From positions 1-55,639 of the forward strand of contig CADBAY010000014.1 in assembly GCA_902792815.1 (NCBI GenBank): 55,639 nucleotides of DNA, written 5' to 3'. Below the pieces are notes generated by a model, which ran no database searches, had not been told where the DNA came from, and was given only the letters and a program-made list of their open reading frames with translations. This stretch comes from an uncultured Bacteroidia bacterium (GTDB lineage Bacteria > Bacteroidota > Bacteroidia > Bacteroidales > UBA932). Numbering within the stretch: position 1 is the stretch's first letter; each line of letters opens with the position of its first letter. The translations under genes and the position numbers were made by a program. Positions 17,543-24,429 of this stretch are shown piece after piece.

Positions 17543-18700
17543 ATGAAAAACTCACTATGCTGCTGCGCCGCTGCGCTGTCCGTCCTCACAGCCTGTATGG
17601 AAAGGGAAACTCCCTCCAGGCAAACACTCCCCTCCGACTTCACACCCCCGGGGCTTGCCAAAATGTTTTCAAACCTGCCACTCGAAGCCACCCATCTCCA
17701 GGAGGTTTACAACGCCGTAGGCCACTCGTCGGGCAACGGCTACGACGAAGAATACACCCTGGGCTGCCTCATTGACAGCCCGGGCGCCGGAGTAGGCGAC
17801 TCTCCCGCATCAAAGGCCGAGTCGGCAAAAGCTTATGCAAGTCCCCTCCGCGACCTTCTGAGAGATTACCTGGCCTCGCAGCCTGTCACCCGCGGGAGCA
17901 GCCCCGACGACCTTCTCCGTCTGCTCTCCAAGACCGATTTCCAGCTCTACTGGCCCTATTCCGACCACTGGGACGGCAAAACCTTTCCGGTCATCACCTT
18001 CGACCCAGGGAGCGGATCCGAAACCAATTACGGCTACCGCATAAGCATCGGCGCCGACGGGCAGAGGAAAGTTGATTCGGTATTCGTCGATGAGGCCCTA
18101 GCCGCCGAGGTGCCGGTGTGGGTATTCAACAGCAACTCCGACGCGCAGTTCTCACCACTGCGTCCCGCAACCCACCAGAGCAGCGTCAGCGAAGACTACG
18201 GGCGAGGCGGCACCGTAACATTCGCACGTCCGCGCAGGCTCCTTCTGAAATCGTTCAAAATGAACCGCAATTTCGATTCGTGGTTCGGGGGAGCGAGCGA
18301 ATTTTGGGTTAAATGCGGCAGCGTGGACGGATTCAACGCCACCACCGACGCCGAACTCAAGCTGTTCTATCCCAGCGTAACCGATTTCATGATAGTGGTA
18401 AAGCGGCGCGATGTAGGTGTGGAACTGCCCTACGAAGCCATTCTTGTGGGCGACTTTACCCCTCAACTCGAAAAGCTGGTATTCATGATAACCGAAGATG
18501 ACGGCGGCACACGTACTAACTGGAAGTGCAATGCCGTAGTGAAAATACAGTCAAAGACCTACGGCTTTGAAGTGGATATGCCATACAACGAAAAAGACGA
18601 TATAGTATGGCGCGGACAGCTTTCTGCCCGCTATTTCGAAGAGGAAGATACTGTTCACGGCCGCTTCGGAGACGTAGAAATCAGCTTCGAACTGGAATAA
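17543..18700 (+). CDS. Uncharacterised lipoprotein
   Basis: A 385-residue exported protein that I do not recognise. The start MKNSLCCCAAALSVLTACM gives a short signal peptide with lipobox LTAC; a start seven codons upstream would lack a clean signal. Residues about 30-130 are polar with repeated Pro/Ser. The rest is beta-rich with aromatic residues (FQLYWPYSDHWDGKTFPVITF) and a C-terminal part that could be a sandwich fold. No catalytic motif is visible. It stands alone between prmC and the vapBC-like pair. Confidence 0.75.
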   Translation: MKNSLCCCAAALSVLTACMERETPSRQTLPSDFTPPGLAKMFSNLPLEATHLQEVYNAVGHSSGNGYDEEYTLGCLIDSPGAGVGDSPASKAESAKAYASPLRDLLRDYLASQPVTRGSSPDDLLRLLSKTDFQLYWPYSDHWDGKTFPVITFDPGSGSETNYGYRISIGADGQRKVDSVFVDEALAAEVPVWVFNSNSDAQFSPLRPATHQSSVSEDYGRGGTVTFARPRRLLLKSFKMNRNFDSWFGGASEFWVKCGSVDGFNATTDAELKLFYPSVTDFMIVVKRRDVGVELPYEAILVGDFTPQLEKLVFMITEDDGGTRTNWKCNAVVKIQSKTYGFEVDMPYNEKDDIVWRGQLSARYFEEEDTVHGRFGDVEISFELE

Positions 18701-18726
18701 GAATGTTATAACATATATAAACTGAT

Positions 18727-18757
18727 TTTGTTATTACAAATGATTGCTATATCTTTG
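18727..18757 (+). promoter_or_regulatory. Complete promoter of the vapBC-like operon
   Basis: TTTG at 18727-18730 and TATCTTTG at 18750-18757 are separated by 19 bases, the full Bacteroidota -33/-7 consensus. The box ends 18 bases before the ATG at 18776, which decides the antitoxin start: the longer in-frame start at 18728 lies upstream of transcription. Confidence 0.75.
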
Positions 18758-18775
18758 CCGGAAATCTATCAAGAT

Positions 18776-19072
18776 ATGATAATCAAGTACGGCAACATCA
18801 TCAAAATCGGCAACAGCAAAGGGGTAATTATCCCGGCTTCCATACTTAAAGAACTTGCTCTCAACGAGAAAGACGAGGTGCATTTCTCTATAGAGGACGG
18901 AAAACTGGTCATCGAAAAAATACCTCCTTTCACCGGTCCGTTCACCGGGATATTCGCAACTCTCCCGCGCCCCAAAGACGGTGAAGCCGATCCGTGGGGA
19001 GACAAGGATTCCGCAGAGATAGAAGAAGAATTAAGAGCCGGCGGCGGAAGTAGAGAAATACCCGAATGGTAA
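18776..19072 (+). CDS. AbrB/MazE-type antitoxin (VapB-like)
   Basis: A 98-residue DNA-binding antitoxin. Residues about 1-45 form a SpoVT/AbrB swapped-hairpin domain (IIKIGNSKGVIIPASIL, the usual GNSxGxxIP signature). The C-terminal half is Pro- and Glu-rich (PRPKDGEADPWGDKD), the toxin-neutralising tail. It would bind its own promoter and the PIN toxin encoded one base downstream. Confidence 0.88.
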   Translation: MIIKYGNIIKIGNSKGVIIPASILKELALNEKDEVHFSIEDGKLVIEKIPPFTGPFTGIFATLPRPKDGEADPWGDKDSAEIEEELRAGGGSREIPEW

Positions 19073-19073
19073 T

Positions 19074-19457
19074 ATGTATTTACTTGACACTTGCTTATTG
19101 ATAGACCTTATCAGAGGCCGCTCATCCGTACAGAATTCACTTTCCAAAATCGGACTTCATAATTGCTGCACAGCCGAGACTTGTATTGCCGAACTGTATG
19201 TGGGCGCATATAAGACTCAGTCGAAGTTGCAATTCCAACAGATAGAATGGCTTGAAAGCAAACTCACCGCACTTCCATTGAGCGGTTCGTTACGCACTTA
19301 TGCTCAAATACGGGCACTGTTGGAACAGAAAGGTATGCGCATTGAAGACACCGATCTGTTCATTGCCGCTGTTGCCCTGGACCATAACCTTACCCTCGTT
19401 ACCCACAACACGCGGCACTACGCACGCATTCCGGGCCTTCGCGTTGAGGATTGGTGA
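19074..19457 (+). CDS. PIN-domain RNase toxin (VapC-like)
   Basis: A 127-residue PIN nuclease. The acidic metal-binding residues are the Asp in YLLDTCLLIDLIRG, the Glu in CIAELYVGA, and the Asp pair in IEDTDLFIAAVAL. THNTRHYARIPGLRVEDW is the usual VapC C-terminus. It would cleave a structured RNA such as tRNA when free of antitoxin. The gene follows the antitoxin stop by one base. Confidence 0.92.
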   Translation: MYLLDTCLLIDLIRGRSSVQNSLSKIGLHNCCTAETCIAELYVGAYKTQSKLQFQQIEWLESKLTALPLSGSLRTYAQIRALLEQKGMRIEDTDLFIAAVALDHNLTLVTHNTRHYARIPGLRVEDW

Positions 19458-19472
19458 CGGCCCCAAGGCAAA

Positions 19473-20861
19473 TTATAGGGTGATTTTGTTTTTATAAACG
19501 GCTGTAAGATACACCGTGCGCGCGGCAAGGTGCACGAAATACGCCGCCAGGAGCAGGTGCAGGCTGGCATCGGCAGCTCCGCCCACGACCGGCCTTGCCG
19601 CAGGCCAGAGCCAAAGCCCCAGATACCAGCAGCCGAAGAATCCGGCCAGAGCCCAGAACATCGACATAAACAGGCCCCGCGTCGCCGTTGCGCCCAGATA
19701 CACCCCGTCCCAAGTGAAAGCGGCGCATCCCAAAGGCGGCATAACGAGCAGCCACGGCAGGAACCTCCGGCAGCTTTCCACCACAGTGGCGTCCGAAGTC
19801 AGCAGCCGTATCATCCCCTCTCCAAGCAAGGCGTACAGCCCCACCGACAGCACCGCGATACCAAGGCTCCATGCAAAAACGTACCGAATAGTACGACGCA
19901 GCAAAGTCTCGTCCCGCGCCCCTATAAAACGCCCCGTAAGCGCCTCTCCGGCGTAGGCGAAGCCATCGGTGAAATAGGAAAACAGCATAAGCAGCTGCAT
20001 CATAATGGACGAGCAGGCCAGCAGCACATCCCCGAAGCCAGACGCTATAAATGTGTACCCTACGTATATGGCTGTCATGCAAAGCGAACGCCCCAGCAGC
20101 TGGGAATTCATCTTAAGGAAGGGAAGCAGAGCGGACAGATTGAACAGCCCCGGCACCTCGCCGAAAGGCAGCGAACGCAGCGTGCCCCGGTATTTGAAAA
20201 TGCACACCAGAGTAACGTACAGCAGGCCGGCGTACTGCGCCACCAGCGTTCCTGCCGGAATGCCGTCGAAGCCAAGTCCTTCCCAGCCGGCGACGCCGAA
20301 AGTCAGCAGTACCGACGCGGCAACATTCACCACGTTCACTACAAGATCGGTCCACATCGAGCTCACCGAATCCTGCATCCCCACAAACCATCCCCTGAAA
20401 CTCATAAGCAGAAGGGTGGCGGGCGCAGCCCAGATGCGTATGCTGAAGTAACGCAGGGCAAGCTCGCTCACCCCGGGCGAAGACTTCACGAGCAGCATTC
20501 CCAGCTGCGAAAAAGGCTTTTGGAGAAGCAGCACAAGCAGCGCCGCCACAAGGGCGAGACCGACGCCCCTCCAGAGTATGCGGGCGCAGTCGGCAGGGTC
20601 CTTGCGTCCGAAAGCCTGTGCCGTGAGTCCGCCCGTACCGGTGCGCAGGAAACCGAAGTTCCAATACAGCAACGTGAGCATCATCGAGCCCACGGAAATG
20701 CCGCCTATAAACGCAGCGGCACCCACTCCACCGTTAAGATGCCCGGCGAGCGCAGTATCCACTATGCCCACCAGGGGCACGGTCAGATTGGCCAGAATAC
20801 TGGGGAGCGACAAGCGCAGGATCTCGCGGTTCAGGGCCCGGTCTCGCAAATGCAGTCTCAT
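19473..20861 (-). CDS. MATE family efflux transporter (DinF-like)
   Basis: A 462-residue transporter with twelve predicted helices. The N-terminal LSLPSILANLTVPLVGIVDTALAGHL is a strong DinF-branch MATE signature; the second half repeats the fold. It exports cationic drugs or other organic compounds using a Na+ or H+ gradient. It overlaps the upstream AGCS gene by four bases, so the two are cotranscribed. The substrate is unknown. Confidence 0.93.
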   Translation of the reverse strand: MRLHLRDRALNREILRLSLPSILANLTVPLVGIVDTALAGHLNGGVGAAAFIGGISVGSMMLTLLYWNFGFLRTGTGGLTAQAFGRKDPADCARILWRGVGLALVAALLVLLLQKPFSQLGMLLVKSSPGVSELALRYFSIRIWAAPATLLLMSFRGWFVGMQDSVSSMWTDLVVNVVNVAASVLLTFGVAGWEGLGFDGIPAGTLVAQYAGLLYVTLVCIFKYRGTLRSLPFGEVPGLFNLSALLPFLKMNSQLLGRSLCMTAIYVGYTFIASGFGDVLLACSSIMMQLLMLFSYFTDGFAYAGEALTGRFIGARDETLLRRTIRYVFAWSLGIAVLSVGLYALLGEGMIRLLTSDATVVESCRRFLPWLLVMPPLGCAAFTWDGVYLGATATRGLFMSMFWALAGFFGCWYLGLWLWPAARPVVGGAADASLHLLLAAYFVHLAARTVYLTAVYKNKITL

Positions 20862-22237
20862 TTCTTGCGAAGGCCGGCCTCGTACTCTTTAAGAGCGTTC
20901 ATTGCCTTTGGACAAAGGATGATAATGGCGACTACGGTTACCCAGGCCATAAGGCCCACGCCGATGTCGCCCAGCTGCCACACCACGTCTGCCTCGCGCA
21001 CTGCACCGAACACAACCGCCGCAAGCATCAGCGTCTGAAGGGCCCTGATGGCAATCTTCTCACCGCGGCCCTCGTGCTTCTGGAACAGGTAGATGATGCT
21101 CGTCTCGGCGTAGAAGTAATACGCCATAATGGTGCTGAACGCAAAGAACACCATAGCCACCGACACGAACTGGCTGCCGAAGCCGCGGAAAACCGAATCG
21201 ACCGCGCTCTGGGTGTATCCCACATAATTGTTGGCGAGTTCGGGAGCTCCGCTGTAAAGCAGCTGCCCGCCTGCGTCGAGAATATTATACGTGCCCGAAG
21301 TCAGAATCATCAGGGCCGTGGCAGTACATACCAGCAGAGTATCCACGTACACCGAGAACGCCTGTGCAAGGCCCTGCTGCGCCGGGTGAGGCACATCGGT
21401 CGCCGCCGACACTATGGCACCGGTTCCCTGTCCCGCCTCATTGGAGAAGATACCCCTCTTAACGCCCATCGCAATGGTCGATCCAAGTATGCCTCCGCAC
21501 ACGGGATTGATGCCGAAGGCATTGGTGACGATGGCTTTGAGCACTGCGGGCACGTCGGCAATGTGGAAGCCCACAACTACCAGAGACAGAATGATATAGC
21601 CAAAGGCCATGAAGGGGGTAATTACGGAGGCTACTTTTGCGATGCGTTTTACCCCTCCGAATACCACCAGCCCGAGCAGCACCGCCAGGGCTATTCCCGA
21701 GGCCAGCGGCGGCACGGGGAAAGAATTGCCCATGGCGCTGGACACTCCGTTGGCCTGTACGGTGGGAAGGAACAATCCGCAAGCGAGCACCGTTATAATG
21801 GCAAAGGCAATCCCGAGCCAGCGAGCCTTGAGGCCGTGTTCGATAAAGCTGAACGGACCTCCGCGATAACCGCTGCTGTGCGAGAACTTAAAAATCTGCG
21901 CCAGGGTAGATTCGACGAACGCAGTGGAAGCGCCGAAGAAGGCCACCACCCACATCCAGAACACCGCACCGGGTCCTCCGAAGGCTATAGCCGTTGCTAC
22001 TCCCACTATGTTACCGGTGCCTACGCGGCCAGATAGAGCTATGCAGAAAGCCTCGAAGGAAGATATCCCCTTGCCGTCCTTGCCGCGGCTGAAAAGCGAG
22101 CGCAGCATGAGGCCGAAACGCCGCACCTGCACCATGCGGGTACGGAACGAGAAATACAGCCCTGCAGCAATGAGAAGCACCACCAGGGCAGGATTCCACA
22201 CTATAGCGTTTACTTGGGAGATTATCTTTTCCAGCAT
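20858..22237 (-). CDS. Alanine/glycine:cation symporter family protein (AGCS)
   Basis: A 459-residue Na+-coupled amino-acid importer with about eleven helices. Family segments are GKGISSFEAFCIALSGRVGTGNIVGVATAI, where GTGNI is the AGCS hallmark, and KRGIFSNEAGQGTGAIV. It takes up alanine or glycine in known relatives. The ATG lies five bases after a TATCTTTG box on the minus strand (22243-22250). Confidence 0.96.
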   Translation of the reverse strand: MLEKIISQVNAIVWNPALVVLLIAAGLYFSFRTRMVQVRRFGLMLRSLFSRGKDGKGISSFEAFCIALSGRVGTGNIVGVATAIAFGGPGAVFWMWVVAFFGASTAFVESTLAQIFKFSHSSGYRGGPFSFIEHGLKARWLGIAFAIITVLACGLFLPTVQANGVSSAMGNSFPVPPLASGIALAVLLGLVVFGGVKRIAKVASVITPFMAFGYIILSLVVVGFHIADVPAVLKAIVTNAFGINPVCGGILGSTIAMGVKRGIFSNEAGQGTGAIVSAATDVPHPAQQGLAQAFSVYVDTLLVCTATALMILTSGTYNILDAGGQLLYSGAPELANNYVGYTQSAVDSVFRGFGSQFVSVAMVFFAFSTIMAYYFYAETSIIYLFQKHEGRGEKIAIRALQTLMLAAVVFGAVREADVVWQLGDIGVGLMAWVTVVAIIILCPKAMNALKEYEAGLRKK

Positions 22238-22242
22238 ACGTC

Positions 22243-22250
22243 CAAAGATA
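22243..22250 (-). promoter_or_regulatory. -7 promoter box for the AGCS-MATE operon
   Basis: TATCTTTG on the minus strand, ending five bases before the ATG at 22237, implying a near-leaderless mRNA. Confidence 0.55.
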
Positions 22251-22272
22251 AAAAAAATTCGTAACTTTTATT

Positions 22273-22280
22273 TAAATTTG
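22273..22280 (+). promoter_or_regulatory. -7 promoter box for the GatD-like gene
   Basis: TAAATTTG matches TAnnTTTG and ends 29 bases before the ATG at 22310. Confidence 0.5.
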
Positions 22281-22309
22281 CATCCGCAAAAATTAGAAGC
22301 TTCAAGTCT

Positions 22310-23338
22310 ATGAAAGCACTGAATCTACACGCTGTGGGCGATCTTCGTTACGAAGAAGTTCCCAATCCCGTAAGGGGCGAGGGTGAGGTCCTGCTCAAAG
22401 TCAAGGCCTGCGGTATCTGCGGAAGCGATATCCCCCGCATCTTCAAAAAAGGCACTTATCATTTCCCTACCATCCCCGGACATGAATTCTCCGGTCAGAT
22501 AGTGGAGGCCGACCGTCCCGAACTTGTGGGCAAGATGGCCGCGGTATTCCCGCTCCTGCCCTGCCGCAAATGCGCTTCGTGCCAGGTGGGCGAGTATGCC
22601 CAGTGCTCCGACTACGACTACTACGGCTCCCGCCGCGACGGGGCTTATGCCGAATACATCGCCGTCAAAGAGTGGAACCTGGTGCCTTTCGAGGGCATCA
22701 GCTACGAAGAAGCCGCAATGTGCGAGCCCGCAGCAGTGGCTCTTCACGCAGTGGGCCTGGCGGACATCAAGATAGGTGACACGGTGGCCGTGTTCGGCGC
22801 CGGTCCCATTGGAGCGATGCTCGGACTCTGGTGCAAGGCTTCCGGAGCCTCCAAAGTGATACTTTGCGATATCGACCCCCTCAAGGTCGATTTTGCCCGC
22901 TCTCTCGGCTTCGACGCCATCAACAGCGCGCAGACCGACGCTTCGGAATACATCCATGAGGTCACTGCCGGACGCGGCGCCGACGCCTGCATCGAGGGAG
23001 CCGGAGCTACGCAGACTTGGGAAAGCTGCATCAAGAGCGTCAAGAGTTTCGGTCACGTGGTGTGCATGGGCAATCCTTTCGGCGACATGACCCTCACCCA
23101 GGGTACCTACAGCCAGCTGCTCCGCAAGCAACTCACCATCCGGGGCACCTGGAACAGCAGCTACAACGACGCCCACAACGACTGGCGTACCGCCCTGGAC
23201 GCCATCAGCAAACGGATCGTAGATGTCAGGCCGCTCATTACCCACAAGTTTGCCCTGGCCGACTACAAGAAGGCCTTCGACATGATCCTTGCCCGCAAAG
23301 AGTTCTACAGTAAGGTAATGTTTATTCCGGAAATGTAG
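22310..23338 (+). CDS. Zinc-dependent alcohol dehydrogenase, galactitol-1-phosphate dehydrogenase-like
   Basis: A 342-residue medium-chain dehydrogenase. Catalytic zinc ligands are Cys37 (in CGICGSD) and His58-Glu59 (in GHEFSG). The structural zinc site uses Cys85, Cys88, Cys91 and Cys99. The cofactor motif is VAVFGAGPIGAMLG. The overall pattern (FKKGTYHFPTIPGHEFSG, PLLPCRKCASCQVGEYAQC) resembles GatD, which oxidises galactitol 1-phosphate, but related sorbitol or threonine dehydrogenases cannot be excluded. No PTS genes are nearby. The stop codon's last base begins the large inverted repeat downstream. Confidence 0.88.
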   Translation: MKALNLHAVGDLRYEEVPNPVRGEGEVLLKVKACGICGSDIPRIFKKGTYHFPTIPGHEFSGQIVEADRPELVGKMAAVFPLLPCRKCASCQVGEYAQCSDYDYYGSRRDGAYAEYIAVKEWNLVPFEGISYEEAAMCEPAAVALHAVGLADIKIGDTVAVFGAGPIGAMLGLWCKASGASKVILCDIDPLKVDFARSLGFDAINSAQTDASEYIHEVTAGRGADACIEGAGATQTWESCIKSVKSFGHVVCMGNPFGDMTLTQGTYSQLLRKQLTIRGTWNSSYNDAHNDWRTALDAISKRIVDVRPLITHKFALADYKKAFDMILARKEFYSKVMFIPEM

Positions 23339-23457
23339 AACATCGGCTGCCGCCTTCCGACCGTCTGCGCCCACGCAGCCGTGAGTGGGAGGGGCCCGGC
23401 CGTCAGGCTGGGAGGGATAGGCCGAAGGCCGTAGTCGGAAGGCGGCAGCCGATGTTC
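23338..23457. repeat. Large hairpin element, copy A
   Basis: A 120-base intergenic element. Arms at 23338-23361 and 23434-23457 are perfectly complementary over 24 bases. Inside are a small hairpin (CTGCG-CCCA-CGCAG, 23365-23378), then GTGA and the core GGGAGGGGCCCGGCCG (23387-23402), TCA and GGCTGGGAGGGAT (23406-23418), and another hairpin GGCC-GAA-GGCC (23420-23430). The same core occurs at 42431-42461 with different stems. It begins on the last base of the upstream stop and fills nearly the whole gap to the DUF486 gene. Confidence 0.8.
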
Positions 23458-23472
23458 ATAGTAATAGAGAAG

Positions 23473-23840
23473 ATGAACGGAATCTGGACCATAGTGATGT
23501 TGGTCTTTTCCAACATTTTTATGACCTTCGCCTGGTACGGGCACCTCAAACTAAGCGAAATGAAAATATCAACAGGATGGCCGCTGATATTGGTCATCCT
23601 GTTTTCGTGGGGTATAGCATTCTTCGAATACTGCCTTACCGTACCCGCCAACCGAATAGGCTTCCAAGGCAACGGAGGCCCCTTCAACCTACTTCAACTC
23701 AAAGTAATACAAGAAGTGATATCACTGACCGTCTTTACCGTCATAGTGATGTTCGTCTTCAAAGGACAGGCCTCCAGTGGAACCACTTCGCCGCCTTCGT
23801 ATGCCTTATTCTGGCGGTATTCTTCGTATTCCTCAAGTAA
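23473..23840 (+). pseudogene. DMT superfamily DUF486 protein, frameshifted
   Basis: A small four-helix membrane protein of the DUF486 family. The first frame (ATG at 23473) encodes MNGIWTIVMLVFSNIFMTFA through VMFVFKGQ and then runs into an unrelated frame. The true C-terminus, LQWNHFAAFVCLILAVFFVFLK, continues in the +1 frame to the TAA at 23838-23840. One base is missing near 23768-23772. With it restored the protein would be about 122 residues, normal for the family. It may be a real mutation or a sequencing error. Its 3' end overlaps the convergent DUF3109 gene by eight bases. Confidence 0.82.
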
Positions 23841-24429
23841 GGTCCTGCTGAGCGGCAATAACGTGCTCCGCGGCGGCGCACAACGCCTCATAGAACTCCT
23901 CCCCGAAGGCCTCGGTCAAAGGCCCCCGCAGGAACTGATAAACCCTCACGCCCTCGCGGCGCCCCTTCTCGAAGGCTGCGGCACAAATAGACCATTTATG
24001 AAGGTTCAAAGCCATTCCGCCGCCCTTGAACCTCTTGACCCTGATGGGATATAAAGAGCACGACTCCGGCTTGGTGCACCCGCACTTCTCGATAGCGCAA
24101 AGGCACGCACCGCTGTCGTCAAAATGCGCAAAAGCACAGGCCGACGACCCGCACACCAGCGGCGTCACCAGCTCCCCCTCCGGATCGATCTCAAAAAAAC
24201 CGTTCAAATCGACGGCATCCCTCCCCGCAGGAAGCATCTCGACGCAATAGCGTGGGTAATCACGCTCCAGGCCGGGCAGCTCCCTCTCCAGCAGCGGCGC
24301 ACCGGCATCACCCTCGATGCAGCACACCCCGCGGCAAGTGGCATAATCGCAAGAAAAAAATTCCAACACCACATCCTCCGACACGAGGATGTCTCCTATC
24401 TGGATAATGGTCCCGAACTGTCCGCTCAT
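23833..24429 (-). CDS. DUF3109 family cysteine-rich protein
   Basis: A 198-residue protein with many cysteines: CDYATCRGVCCIEGDAGAP near residues 28-46, CGSSACAF, CLCAIEKCGCTKPESCSLYPIR and KWSICAAAF. These match DUF3109, related to the YkgJ-type CxxCxxxC proteins thought to bind zinc or an Fe-S cluster. The biochemical role is unknown. It overlaps the M16 gene by four bases and ends the minus-strand operon that begins with the Gfo/Idh gene. Confidence 0.9.
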   Translation of the reverse strand: MSGQFGTIIQIGDILVSEDVVLEFFSCDYATCRGVCCIEGDAGAPLLERELPGLERDYPRYCVEMLPAGRDAVDLNGFFEIDPEGELVTPLVCGSSACAFAHFDDSGACLCAIEKCGCTKPESCSLYPIRVKRFKGGGMALNLHKWSICAAAFEKGRREGVRVYQFLRGPLTEAFGEEFYEALCAAAEHVIAAQQDLT

